NCBI GenBank assembly: GCA_021613335.1
Contig: JAJTWR010000005.1
Span: 908,501-972,500 of the forward strand
Direction: 5' to 3'
Origin: Whitmania pigra
Lineage: Eukaryota > Annelida > Clitellata > Hirudinida > Haemopidae
DNA: 64,000 bases
Shown piece after piece: positions 34,571 to 49,038 of this stretch; the first letter of the stretch is position 1, and every line of letters begins with the position of its first letter. The position numbers and the translations under genes are program-made. The notes under the pieces were generated by a model that worked only from the letters and a program-made list of their open reading frames with translations, was not told the origin of the DNA and searched no databases.

Positions 34571-35746
34571 CAACAAAAGATGTTTTTAAAAATCGTGATT
34601 CGTAGGAGAAACATTCACATTCAAAATCAAAGGTTGAAAAGATCAATGGAATAATAAACTGTAAATTTGCTACTGTCATTTTACATGTGTACAAATTATT
34701 GTGTGCACGAATTCAAAGGACGAACCTGGAATTATCATCTCAGGAGAACATAAGATGAACATTTCAGCAAATTTATATAAACTTTCTATTTTATTTAAAA
34801 TGGTGTCTGTATTTTTTTAATTATGTAATTTTTATTTTTAATAAATGCCCCAACATGGAAATCTCAATTTCAATTAACCGATGCATGCAAGCATGGTCTC
34901 CGTGTATCTCGCAAGCGCTAAACTCTATAGCGATTGAAAAATGTAATTCATAGCAATTAATGAAAATCTCCTTGTTGTTGTTGATAATGATGATGATGAT
35001 GATGACTGACTAAAATATTGAAGCATTTTTCGACAATAACAACTGATCTTTATTAAATTTTTTTATGATTATTTTTTTGTAAAGCTTTTGTTTGACGATG
35101 TTTTATGGAAATAACTGTCACATTGAGTAATAGGGTTTTTAACTTTTCACTGCAGCCAATCGAAAACTAGTTAGGATTAATTACAATTAATTTAAAAACA
35201 TAGTTAAACAAATTTCTGTATTTCGTAAAATTAATAATGTGCACAACAAAACAATTGAGTACTATAGATCTTTATTGAATTATGTAAGATAAAAATTAAT
35301 CTCGCTGATCTTAAATTCATGAATTTCTTGAATTAGACAACAATTCACGGGGTTGTTTTATCTAAAGAGCAGTTCACTGACGGAGTTTTACTTAAATTTT
35401 TCAAATTTTTTTTTATTATGTTTTTATCATATTCTATGATTGTCTTCCTACAAATTAACCAGCAGCAGAACTGAATCAACCTGAAGGCTCCCAATAATAA
35501 AGACAATGCTTCCGCAGGAATTAGAATACCAATTTTTATTTTGCTTGAGGTATTCATTCCTTTCTTCTAAAAATAAAAAAATGACAACTAAAAATTAACA
35601 CATTTATATACTAACAAGGCGAAAAAGTGATGGCATGCGCATTGGCAATTGAATTAAAACAAGAATGAGCTTTTGATACGATACAGGAGCGCGGTGAAGG
35701 TAATTTTCTAGGGTATTTCCTGGAATCTAGGGCAGGATAGCTAGAA

Positions 35747-35874
35747 AATTATTAATTGATCCACGATTTATATCGCCCTTATCCGAGGGCTCTCCCTGGC
35801 AGTGCGGGGTGGGTTGCGAGCATATAACGAAGTTACCATCGCCGCATGTAGGAATGCTACCAATTATGCCAACC
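35747..35874 (-). mobile_element. tRNA-derived SINE, copy 4 (minus strand)
   Basis: The reverse complement has CAGGTTGGCATAATTGGTAG (A-box region), CGCAACCCACCCCGCACTG and ATAAATCGTGGATCAATTAA, parallel to the copy at 19633. The 5' LTR starts right next to it. Confidence 0.55.
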
Positions 35875-36187
35875 TGCTGTTTTTTTATATACTGTTTTTG
35901 AAAGTAATTAAGTTTATATTGCTAATGTAATTAAATTTGTATTTAATTATATTTGGTATCTTTTTCGTGCACGTGGTATCGCTATTATTGCTATAGAAAG
36001 CATTCTCGCTAATGACCTAACATTCAGCGAGAATCCAAACATCTTTTAAGCCCAAATATCCATTTGCATCTTCTAAGTACCTCAATTCCTTAAACACTTA
36101 CCTTCGATTATTCAATTCCGTTAACTGAATACTTGGTTAATAAACTTACTCTAAAACTTACTAGTTCTCAGACCCCAAGTTATTTCA
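35875..36187 (+). repeat. 5' LTR
   Basis: Left terminal repeat of the element; it aligns to 37577-37888 with scattered differences, so the insertion is not recent. The first about 18 bp are ambiguous. Confidence 0.7.
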
Positions 36188-37576
36188 TTGGTGTCAGGAG
36201 TGGAATTTCCAAGTGCCATTGTGATTGTCGAGAAACCTTTGGGATTCGAGATCTGGTAACGTTACGAGCTGTTAAGGTGAAGCGAGTAAGATCGAAGGAC
36301 AAACTGAGTGGGACCAAAAATGGTCAAGACATTGGATGAGTTAAATGTTATAAAATTGAAGCGAGAATTTAGGGTAAGACAGTTGGAAAGAAGGAAGAAC
36401 TTCTAGAACGTCTTGAGACATGGATAATCAACAACGGTTATGAGGTGGACGATTACGGATTTGAAGAGCCTGGCTATATAAAATTGATGGCCAAGCTGGG
36501 TTCCAACTTAAACGAACAACAGCAGCGCCCGATCAATTTCTTGACAGAAGAAGAAACTAAAATCAAGAAATTAGACAGTGTCCCAAGCAAAACTATCGAA
36601 GAATCTTCGATTCCTGAAATGGAGCGTCAGGCGAAGATAACCGAGGTTTCCTTCGACAAAGCTGCCACTAGCTACCAACCAGAGGAAACTCCATTAAGCA
36701 CCAATAACATCATGCCAGCTGAACCATCAACGATGCACCATATTGCCACACTGGTTGAGAAAGAGACCGAGGAAATTGTAGATGGAAGAACTTTGGGAGA
36801 AAGCAAAGTGTTTCTTCCATGAAGTGAGAAATCGGGGAAGGAGCTGAGGAAAGAACAGGGTGAGGAGAACGGTGCTTAGGAGGCCTTTGCTGAGGTAACT
36901 GAGGGCAGTTTGGTGGCTGTAGACAATGTTGAAAATGAGGACAACGGTGAGCTGAGGGAGAGTTTCGCAAACTCCAAAGAAGTCACGCCAGTGCCCGATG
37001 AGTCAGTTCCGTGCACAATTGCCTCGTTTGTGTGTCGGTTGAAAAGAGAACCGAGGAAATAATTGAGGGAGGGACTTTGGGAGACACCAGAGTGGAGCCT
37101 CCTTGCGTTGAGGAATTGGTGGGGGAACTGGACAGGGAGGATACTGGCGAGCGATTTGAGTTGGAGGTGGCCGAACTTAATTCAGCATTTGTCGTGGAGG
37201 TTGGGGCTGCGGATGTCATTGCAGAGGAGAGTGGAGATGTTGGCGGTGAGGTGCTCGGCGGTCGTGAGTCCAGGGTTCAGAGGGTTGGGTCGGTGTCTGA
37301 TAAATTCACTTGTGGAGTTCTCAGTCTTCTGGCCTTCGGAGGTCGTCGGAAACTCGGGGCGAGTCTTTAATGCTGTTGTTTGTTTTGCTGATCTTTTTCA
37401 TCATACGTTTTTGTGGAGATGCGGGAGGAGGACGGGCTGGCATTGAAATGATGGCGGTACATGGACACCATGTTAGAGATTGTGTCCCGAGAGTAAAAAT
37501 GAAGGTGGAACACATCCGCCAACTGTCGAAGTACCACGGAGAGCGGTCTCTTCGGGACGAACAGATTTAAGGAGGG

Positions 37577-37888
37577 TGTAGTGTTTTAAACTTAGTTTTT
37601 GAAATTAATTAAGTTTATAATGCTAATGTAATTAATTTTGTATTTAATTATATTTGGTATCTTTTTCGCTCACGTGGTATCGCTATTATTGCTGTAGAAA
37701 GCATTCTCGCTAATCACCTGACATTCAGCGATAATCCAAACAACTTAGAATCTCAAATATCCATTTGCATCTTCTAAGCACCTCAATTCCTTAAACACTT
37801 ACCTTCGATTATTCAGTTCCGTTAACTGAATACTTGCTTAATAAACTTACTCTAAAACTTACTAGTCCTCGAACCCCAGGTTATTTCA
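37577..37888 (+). repeat. 3' LTR
   Basis: Right terminal repeat starting TGTAGTGTTTTAAAC directly after the purine-rich AAGGAGGG and ending TTATTTCA. Confidence 0.75.
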
Positions 37889-38686
37889 ATACTTTCACAA
37901 AATTATAAAACCTAAACATTTATCTAAATTTATGATTTAATTTGTTATATATTTATCCATAAAAGCAAACTTACACAGAAATTGTGATCTATCAAGTCCG
38001 TTCTGATGTCAGATGAAATAACAATTGCGGTTGCAGAATGCAGCAAAATAAGTAATGCTGAGCACACGGTGGAGAAATTGGGTGGATTATAGATCTGGTA
38101 ATGTAAATTATGTCCAATTTAATTTCAAATAGACATTATCGAAACTTTAAACCGGCTAAATTAGTTAATTAATTATGTTATGAAATAAAAATTTTTGTCG
38201 CGTCTTAATACTTACTTTTTGTTTGAGGTCATTTTCCGATTCACTAAAGTAGGTTATGGTTCCAAAACATGCAAGCTGAAAATTCAGTCAAAATTATGTT
38301 TCGAAATGTTTTTTATTTATTACGCCTATAAATAGAATTAATATTAATTGTAAAAATATTGATTACATTATGTTATATCTTAATCATAATAATAATCATT
38401 TTGGTTCGTCTTTGAGTATGTCCTGAACTGACCAAAATATCCCAGTTTAAACTCAGTCCCAATATTGATTGAAAGTACCCATTTAGAGTTGATATGACAT
38501 CCAATGTATTACTAAAGATACCATAGTATTATGTCTAAGTAGAGGTTTATCAAAGGGATGCTTTGGGATTTTTTATTTTGAAATATCATTTTTTTTCTAA
38601 TTAAAAACAATTTTTAAAAAATCTACTTTAAGTCGTTAAAATCATTTTAATAAAAAACATTTTTAGTGGCAATGCATTAACCACTA
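37889..38686. other. Spacer between the LTR element and MS4A-like gene C
   Basis: Unique AT-rich sequence, except for the short resumed duplication block at about 38150-38210. No gene seen. Confidence 0.4.
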
Positions 38687-40703
38687 TTAAACATAACAAA
38701 ATACAAACTGATAATCATAAAATAAAATAAGACCTACCAATGTGAGTGAGACGAGGTAGTAGGTGAAATAAAATATGAATTCGTCAATTAAAAAACCTAT
38801 GTACATAAGGACAAAATATAATAATATAATTATTGTTGAGAAAAACATATCGGCATAGGGAATTTTTGTAATCTCTTTATTGATCGTGACTGGAGCAGTA
38901 ATTACGTCATAGATGCTATGAGTCACCTGAATTTAAAGTAAAATATTTGATTTCATAATGTACTTCTTAAATTTAAAATGAATTATTGATTTCAAAACAA
39001 ACATCGGTAAACTAACTTTTGTCATATCACAGAGGAAAGATTTAGAGTAGAGAGCACAACTGAGAACGCCAAGCAACATTTCCAGAAATCCCATCACCAT
39101 AAATATGATACAGGCTTGATAAAATAATTCCGGACGTTCTGCATTGTACTTTATGATATTTGTCTTAAAAATATATTTTAAAAATACATCAATTCGTATA
39201 GATATTTATTCAAAAAATTGAACTCTGTTCACTATTTCATAAATGAAACTCGTATAATATGTATTGATGCCATTAATTTAATTCCTTTTACTTTATAAAT
39301 AATTATATTTATTCTAGATGAAACTATTCATAGAAGCCATTAAGTTTAGACTTACGCAGTTAATTACAAAGGAAGATTTGGTTGGATCGTATACTTTGTC
39401 GATGATGACAAATGACATCATCAACATGGCCACAAAAACAGTTCCAGAGGATATAAGTAATGTGATCATTCTCTGTTCAGGAAATAAACATAAGTGTTTA
39501 TTGTTTGTAAATGCTCAATCGAAGCCCCAGCATCCTATCACTCAAATTATAAATGGTTTATTGATGTTATTGACATGCTTCAGATAATAGCCTCCAAGAA
39601 AACCGTACCGTCACATAAAAGCAACTGTAATTGTTCCATAAAGTTCCAAACTTTAAATACAATGTACACAATTTTTTAAATTATTATTTTGTTGTACTTT
39701 AACATTTTACTGTTCACAATAATAATTTAAAATACAATTTTTATTATAAATAATGCACGTGTTCCGAAAGGAACATACTGGAAAATGTGGAAGTCCATAT
39801 TGCCACATTCATCCCATATATCAATATGACATAGTACCAGCCAAATATCGATCTGATTTAACTATTTAGGATGAGACACGATGAATTACAGTTTGAAGCA
39901 ACTAAGCTCCAATTTTACTAACCAAAATCTTGCTATGCATTGCATTTCTTGCTAGCACTTCCAAGAGGCCAGAAACTATGAACTGGGAAAACAGATTTGA
40001 CAACGATAGATAATTAATTATTAATGATGACATCTCATTAAAATTTACATGCGTTTGAGAGGAAGAAGATTAAATAAATTATTATGCAATCCTAAGAACA
40101 TTACTGTATTAACAAGTCACTGATAATGAGACTAATGATTCCACAGTCATTTTTACAAAAAAAATTATTTTGAAGTAATTAAAACTTGTTTACACCCAAA
40201 ACAGCACTAATAGAATAATATAAATCATTTGAAATATTATTGAATTACAAGATAAACTTAATGGGTGATAATGCAATGTGTTGAAACACAGACACAATTC
40301 TTGAATTAGTTGAAAATCAATTAATTAGATATTTAATATAATTAATTTGAAGTTAATTATTTAATTAATCCTCACTCACCACTGCTCCTGACCAGATTCC
40401 ATAAGTGAAGTCAAATAAGTTTTCAGAGCCATCTTCTTTCTTGATGATGTAGACATTTAAAACCAGGCATACAATTCCAAATATGATCTGAGGTACTCCT
40501 AAGCCGATCGATTTAATCGACTTAATGATGCAGTTATCTGCACTCAAGATGGTCTTATCTTGATGTTCTTTTTTTTCTTGAGGTTCGCTTGAGACACTTT
40601 TTTGCACCTCACAATCCCCTATAAGATCAGGCTGGGATGGATGGATGTCCTGGGACTTGTCCATAGAAATAGCAAAGATTTTATTGTTCTCAATTTCATC
40701 CAT
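38687..40703 (-). CDS. MS4A/CD20-like transmembrane protein C, with extended hydrophobic tail
   Basis: Five phase-0 exons on the minus strand: 40703-40380, 39982-39923, 39472-39356, 39163-39017, 38926-38687 (stop), 295 residues. The first exon has a 60-residue cytosolic head and TM1 (GLGVPQIIFGIVCLVLNVYI) ending FTYGIWSGAV. Exon 2 reads FIVSGLLEVLARN, exon 3 TM3 (SSGTVFVAMLMMSFVIID), exon 4 TM4 (IIFMVMGFLEMLLGVLSCAL). Exon order and phases equal genes A and B. The final exon adds two more hydrophobic stretches (FFSTIIILLYFVLMYIGFLI and FYFTYYLVSLTLVGLILFY), which would make six TMs if not spliced out. Expression data are needed to confirm that last exon. Confidence 0.68.
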
Positions 40704-41224
40704 TTCTTGAGATGTCGAGTAAGGCTTTACTTTATCGATTTAAATAAAAATGTGATATGTAACAAAGCTATATTAATATATTTCGTTATTATTATTAACT
40801 ATCATCTACGGAGTTGTTTAACAAAATGGCAGACTTTCTTTGGAACTGAGTTATTTAAGTTTTACGAGGAAGTAAATTGTTGTTGTTGCTATTTCGATTT
40901 CAAAGGTAAACGTAAAGGTATTGATCGGTTTGTGTGGATGTTGTGTTACGCTTCAGCTATTATTAACAATAGGCTTTTCGACGACAGGCGGACCTTTAAC
41001 TTGTTATTGTTAGTTAAACATGTTAGGCTAACTAAGCTGAAGTTTTGAAAATGTTAGAATCAAAAATGACAAAATTTCTTGTTTCTTCTAACTTGTAAAG
41101 CAATGGGCAACAAGAGTCCAAGCCTAGGTATTTTGTTAGCTTAAATTAAAGTAATAGGTAAATTGATAATATTGCTGTAAACGTGGCGCATAATTAATTA
41201 TTTTGTAGAATTATATTCAGTGAC
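40704..41224. other. Upstream region of MS4A-like gene C
   Basis: Promoter side of gene C. No coding or repeat signal recognised beyond AT-rich sequence. Confidence 0.35.
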
Positions 41225-41763
41225 ATTGTAACGCAACGAACAGCCCAGACAACTCAGAAGCCCAAATATCCATTTGCGTCCTTAAGTACCTCAAATCCTT
41301 AAACATTTAACTTCTGTTATTCAGTTCCGTTAACTGAATACTTGCTCTAATAAACTTAGTTAACTTGCTAATTTTTGGATCTCCCAAAAAGTAAGTCATG
41401 AGCAAGGTCTTAGAAGATTTAAGTGTTAGTGCAATGAGGCGGGAGCTTAAGTTGGGGCAAATGGATTCGAAAGGGTTCAGGGAAGAATTGCAAGATCGTC
41501 TGTAGTCATGGATATTAGACTATGGTGAGGATCTAGAAGTTTATATATTTGCCGATCCATTACAGAGAAAAATGAAAGAAGACTTCCTTGTAATATTTGA
41601 GAATCAACGTGCATCCATGGAACATGCAGAAACAGGTCTGAAGTCGAGGATAAACAATCAAAGAAGCGATTTGGAAGTAAAGATGGAAAGTTATCAAGTA
41701 AAGATGGAAGGTTTGCAAGCAGAAATTAATCTTTTGAAAGCCAAACAGGTAGAAGTAACATAG
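41225..41763 (+). mobile_element. Fragment of a related LTR element: LTR 3' part plus SAP-type gag start
   Basis: 41225-41375 matches the end of the LTRs at 36187 and 37888 (AAATATCCATTTGC, TTCCGTTAACTGAATACTTG). It is followed at 41398 by an ATG frame reading LEDLSVSAMRRELKLGQ, a SAP-like helix pair, a stop after 38 codons, and an open coiled-coil-like stretch (MESYQVKMEGLQAEINLLKA) to 41763. No 5' part or 3' LTR, so it is a truncated relative, not a copy, of the element at 35875. Confidence 0.6.
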
Positions 41764-41827
41764 GCAAAACAACCCTATACAGGTAAGATCAAATTGAATT
41801 CATTCAATCTCACGCAACAACAACAGC

Positions 41828-44670
<2,843 letters not shown>

Positions 44671-45918
44671 TCACTGTCGAGACAGCTTCCTGGTTTTCAA
44701 ATAAGGATTGGGAAGTGAAGGATTTTGAAGGTTTCTCCTCAGAGTTCTTTTCCTTGTGCAGTAGACAAAAGGATTGAACATCGAGCTGACTGTCGGCATA
44801 AACTTGACAACGAGGAGCCAAAATATGGCGTTCTTGTGTGGCTTAAATCCCCAGCCCATGTAGAGATAGGACAAAAAGACCGGACTATTAAAGATGGCAA
44901 AGCAAAAAGTTATTGCCATCATCATTTTGGCCAGATATTTCCTCTCGTTGATTACTTTGATCATGGCATCCCTCTTGATGATGTATTCGCCTCGTTTTTG
45001 GCGCTTCCCAGTAGAAAAAATCTCAGCCTCTGAAAGATCGTCTGCTTCGACTTTGTTAAACAATTCCTCTTTGTTCTTCGGAGGTTCAATTAGGAACGAT
45101 TTCTTGACCAGAACCTTGAAGATCAACAAATAATTCACGGACACTACTAGGACGGGTAAAGAATAGTAGAAAGTAAACATGAAAGTAGAATAGCCTCGAG
45201 ATATTTTGGTCGGCTCCTCGTCAAAAAAGTGCACAGTGCAAAGTTTATAGGTCAAGCCCGAAGTCAGCGTAGCATCTATGGTTTTGCTCAACAGCATAAC
45301 AAAAGCCACTGCGAAGAAGCTGGAGACAAGCCAGATGAGAGCCATTACAATGCGGACATTTCGCGGGCTCAGCCACTCTCTGGCCTTGAAAGGATAGCAG
45401 ATGAGAAGCAGTCGCTCTTGACTGATTGCCATCACGGAATGGAACTCAGCGAATCCGAGCAGAACCACAAAAAACATGGCACCTCTGCAATAGCTGTCAT
45501 TCATGACGATTCCTTCTTTTGGATTTAAAAACTCCAGAAACTTGAGCGGAGTGAGGATAGCCGAGCGGAAAAAGTCGCAGACCGCTAGACTGAGAATCAA
45601 CATGGGACTGGCAGAATTCGTGCTGGAAAAATTAGCTGATCTCCAGACGTAGATGATGAGGAATAGGTTTCCTATCCCAGCCACGACTATCAAGGTGATG
45701 TAACACAGCACAAAACATATTTGGACGGGTAGCAATTCAAGATACTCTTCTTCGTACAGACGTCCACTGACAGGACTCGAACCACTTGAGTTTGGGTGAG
45801 GGGTGGTTGTTAAAGAGAAGAAGTTTGGAAAAGTGGTATGGATTTTTAAGGGCGATGTTGCACTGGAAAAACTGCTGCTTGAAAATGTTGAATTACCAGA
45901 AGCATCAGTGAGGAACAT
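44671..45918 (-). CDS. Orphan class A (rhodopsin-like) GPCR, paralogue 1
   Basis: A single-exon frame of 415 residues with seven hydrophobic segments. Landmarks: a Ser/Thr-rich extracellular head with N-glycosylation sites, N1.50 in GIGNLFLI, D2.50 in LSLAVCDFF, the TM3 cysteine (SYCRGAMFF) and an extracellular loop 2 cysteine (YKLCTVHFF), SQERLLLICYPFKA in place of the DRY motif, FAIFNSPVF in TM6 where CWxP is expected, and NPFVY in TM7. It couples an extracellular ligand to G proteins; the ligand is unknown. The Lys in TM7 is ten residues before NPxxY, so it is not the opsin retinal lysine. TTTCAG just before the ATG suggests a 5' UTR intron. Tandem paralogue of the gene at 47860. Confidence 0.85.
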   Translation of the reverse strand: MFLTDASGNSTFSSSSFSSATSPLKIHTTFPNFFSLTTTPHPNSSGSSPVSGRLYEEEYLELLPVQICFVLCYITLIVVAGIGNLFLIIYVWRSANFSSTNSASPMLILSLAVCDFFRSAILTPLKFLEFLNPKEGIVMNDSYCRGAMFFVVLLGFAEFHSVMAISQERLLLICYPFKAREWLSPRNVRIVMALIWLVSSFFAVAFVMLLSKTIDATLTSGLTYKLCTVHFFDEEPTKISRGYSTFMFTFYYSLPVLVVSVNYLLIFKVLVKKSFLIEPPKNKEELFNKVEADDLSEAEIFSTGKRQKRGEYIIKRDAMIKVINERKYLAKMMMAITFCFAIFNSPVFLSYLYMGWGFKPHKNAIFWLLVVKFMPTVSSMFNPFVYCTRKRTLRRNLQNPSLPNPYLKTRKLSRQ

Positions 45919-47572
45919 TTTGAGCTGAAATTCATCGAGAGGGCAATCATTAATTTACGAGGTAAATTTTTAAGCAATAAATTTAGTGAAGGAACAGATT
46001 AAGTACTTCCTGGCATATCTAAATTGTTGCTGAACAAACCAAGGATAAACAAGGATGCCATGGAGAAAAAAAAAACTTTAAAAAAAACTAGAAAAACCAA
46101 TCAAGCAGTACAAGATAGGCACTCACTTGATAACTCTTCAACTGTCACTTTATACTAATTTAGGTTAATTTATTTACCTGCTATTTATATTAGCTACTTG
46201 AATGTAACAGTTACGCATTCAATTATTTGAATTATTTTTTAATTTGAATGCATTTTTTGCCGTTAAATTGCAATCATCATAATTAAAACCTAGAATTTGT
46301 TTAATTCATACTTAAATTATAGTTTATTTAATTACAAACGAATGTACGGCTGCTGAAATTCAGATCAAGAACTAAAAAAGGGAAACACTTCCCCACTTTG
46401 GAATGCAACGCCGACAAGCAGACACTGTTTATCTACTTTATGTGAGGTTCCTTTAAGTTAAGAAATTTCAAGACCTAGAATAATATCATCACTATTACTA
46501 TACCTATTATAATTATTAGCTAATTAATCTCTACCATCTTTAATTATTAATTAATCTCTTTTACCATTAATTATAATAATACAATATATAAGCTAATTGT
46601 TTTAACAATAGTTTTGAAGACAATAACAACTAAAAATTTTCACTCTCATTATCATTAAAGAATTCGCAGATAATGAAAGCGTCCTAAGAGAATAAATTCG
46701 ATTTATTTTGAATCAAAAAGCATGCGTGCGGGCTTTATATGACATCCGTTGAAACTGAGAGAAATTATTGAAAGTAAAGGAGAACTTTTAAATTTTAGTA
46801 TTTTAGTTTATTTATATTAAAATCAATCGTTTTATTCAGCTATAATCTAGTTTATTTTGTTAATTATTGTTATTAATGTTATATATTTCTTAAGTTGTCA
46901 AGTAAGTTCAAATCTCAAGTGGTTGTAATTGATAAGAATCCTGGAGTAAGCAAGTCTGTAAAAATTAACACAAAATGAAATTACAGTTTTAACTGAAATC
47001 AACTATTCAGTTAACTCGAAAGTGAATCTTTTTTCTTGAGTTTCACTTCTTATCTCTTATCTACGTTTATTTGTTTTGTTTATTTTAATAATAACAAAGC
47101 TGAAATTGTTCGAAAAAAAAGATATTTTACTTCTAGAATTTGATCTCCTTCTAGATGTTTGTCGAAAAATAATAAATAAATATTGAATAAAATATAATTT
47201 ATTAATGAATTATAATTTTTTCTTGTAAAATACTGTCTTAAACTTTATTGGCATTTTTGAATTTTCTGCATTTCTAATCGTTGGAAACATGCGTAGGCGC
47301 GACTTATGTGGAAATATTTTGCGTTGTTGTGTTATTTCGAACAAATTTTTTTTTTATTACTGACTTGATTTTTATCATCTCCGTTTATTTGCCTAGTATT
47401 ATTTAGTTATGTTTGTTGACTTCGATATGAAAATAAACAAAAATATTCTCAATTGTTTCCTGATGATGTTGATGCTTTATTCATTTATTGAATCGAACGA
47501 ACAAAGAAAATATAAACAAATGTATAACATGAGTAGAAACTAAAAATATTTTAAAAAATAAAAATTATTAAG

Positions 47573-47634
<62 letters not shown>

Positions 47635-47859
47635 TTATTTTTTTTTATCCGAGAGACGGATCAAAGCAACCGGTCCAAGCACTTTTCTTCTGAAGTGGCA
47701 CCTCTTATTAATTGCAATCTTTCAAACTTCCACGAATAATTTCCATAATTTTTATTATTAATAAATTTTTGATTGATAATTACGATGATGAATATGATTC
47801 ACATTTTATTTTTAATATTAATATTGTTATTGTCATTAAAGTTACTTAATTGTAGTCAT
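45919..47859. other. Spacer between the GPCR paralogues
   Basis: AT-rich. An (ATT)n tract of about 60 bp lies at 47573-47635. No gene recognised. Confidence 0.45.
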
Positions 47860-49038
47860 TCAAAATGAAGTAAGACTGACATTTCCTTTTGAACGTTTCA
47901 AGTGAGATGCCAAATCTGAATACTGTTCATCGCATCCTATTTGAGACAAGTTGTTCAAATTTCGCCTCAGAATCTTTGATCTGCTGCTGTAGACGAGTGG
48001 GTTGATGACCGAGCTCATGATGGGGAGGATTTTAACGATTAGGATGCAGAAGATTTGGTTCCTCTGGATCCTGTAACCCCAACCCAAAAAACTGTAGAGA
48101 AAAAATGTTGGTCCATTGAAAATGGCAAAACACACGGCTATCACCAGCATCATTTTGGCCAGACATTTTCTCGATTCCAGTAGATTTTGTACTGCTTTTC
48201 TGCTAAAGTCTCGATTTGACGTGTGTCTTGCTGGGCTGTTGGTTTCTGCGGAATTATCGGCTTCCAAGGTAGCGTGCTTAATGATTCTCATTCTCAAAGA
48301 TTCACTTAAAAAGTTTTTCTTCATTAAAAAATGAAAGATTTTGGCATACGAAATGACTACAATTACAACAGGCATGATGTAGTACAATAGACTTGAAAAT
48401 ATGGAAAAAGCTTTGATCTTGATGCTTGTCTCGTGACCTCCAAGACTGCAAATACTGTACGTTAGTTTAGATTTCAGGATGACTTTTATAGACAGAGATA
48501 ACTCCAACGCGAACGTAAGAGCGATCATAAAAGCACAGAGCCAAATTGCAATCAAAACCAGGCACACCGTTCTGGCGGTAAGCCACTGCTTCGCCTTGAA
48601 GGGGTAGCAGATAATAAGCAGACGTTCTTGGCTGATGGCAGCGACCGTATGGAATCCGACAAACGTGAGAAGGAGGTAGAAAAAGTTCATAACCTCACAG
48701 AAGTTTCTGGAGTTATTGTGTCCGATAGCCGACGTCAATAGTTCGATAAACCTAATCGGCGATAGAGCTACGGAGCGAACCAAATCACAGACGGCTAGGT
48801 TGACAATGAGAGCCAGACTGAATCGATTCCCGTGCGAGAACTTTGTCGATCTTCCGATGTAGACGATCAGCGAGAAGTTACCAATGACGCTTAAAATTAT
48901 GGTGACGAGGTAAATGAAGATCAGGGTTAGTCTTACTGAGCCAGATTCTAGAAAATCCTCGGTAAATTTTTCAGTTGACGATCGATCCCCATGTCTGGAC
49001 GTGCTGGAAGAATTGTTCGTATCGATTGCCATTTCCAT
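47860..49038 (-). CDS. Orphan class A (rhodopsin-like) GPCR, paralogue 2
   Basis: A single-exon frame of 392 residues with seven TM segments and the same signature set as the neighbouring receptor: N1.50 (VIGNFSLI), D2.50 (VNLAVCDLV), TM3 Cys (NFCEVMNFF), SQERLLIICYPFKA at the cytosolic end of TM3, FAIFNGPTF in TM6, NPLVY in TM7, and a C-tail rich in basic residues and serines. The head is short with an NNSS glycosylation site. The ATG at 49038 is followed within two codons by a second one. The two genes are about 2 kb apart in the same orientation, a tandem duplication, but have diverged well in the loops. Confidence 0.85.
   Translation of the reverse strand: MEMAIDTNNSSSTSRHGDRSSTEKFTEDFLESGSVRLTLIFIYLVTIILSVIGNFSLIVYIGRSTKFSHGNRFSLALIVNLAVCDLVRSVALSPIRFIELLTSAIGHNNSRNFCEVMNFFYLLLTFVGFHTVAAISQERLLIICYPFKAKQWLTARTVCLVLIAIWLCAFMIALTFALELSLSIKVILKSKLTYSICSLGGHETSIKIKAFSIFSSLLYYIMPVVIVVISYAKIFHFLMKKNFLSESLRMRIIKHATLEADNSAETNSPARHTSNRDFSRKAVQNLLESRKCLAKMMLVIAVCFAIFNGPTFFLYSFLGWGYRIQRNQIFCILIVKILPIMSSVINPLVYSSRSKILRRNLNNLSQIGCDEQYSDLASHLKRSKGNVSLTSF

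Larger units (their letters stand above)
35875..37888 (+). mobile_element. Non-autonomous LTR retrotransposon with SAP-domain gag-like frame
   Basis: Two long terminal repeats of about 310 bp, 35875-36187 and 37577-37888, share most of their sequence (GCTAATGTAATTAA, TTCCGTTAACTGAATACTTG, CAATTCCTTAAACACTTACC) and end TTATTTCA. TTGGTGTCAGGAGTGG after the 5' LTR resembles a Gypsy-type primer binding site, and AAGGAGGG before the 3' LTR a polypurine tract. The 1.4-kb interior encodes a SAP-like start (LDELNVIKLKREF, then KKEELLERLETWI after a frameshift) and acidic coiled stretches, but no protease, reverse transcriptase or integrase. The 5' LTR edge is unclear (TG at 35875 or 35893), and no clean target duplication was seen except a possible ATAC. 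Confidence 0.75.
31450..38210. repeat. Segmental duplication, copy 2 (interrupted)
   Basis: Same strand as copy 1 (20970-25583). Homology runs to about 35725, is broken by a SINE, an LTR element and some unique sequence, and resumes for a short block at about 38150-38210 (GTTAATTAATTATGTTA, AATTTTTGTCGCGTCTTAAT). The duplication therefore predates the LTR insertion. Confidence 0.8.

Noticed and set aside
36983..37446. Several overlapping frames inside the LTR element
   Set aside because: Decayed interior of the non-autonomous element; none shows a recognisable pol or cellular domain.
44671..49038. GPCRs as opsins
   Set aside because: The TM7 lysine lies ten residues before NPxxY, not at the retinal-binding position (six before), and the TM6 Trp is absent.
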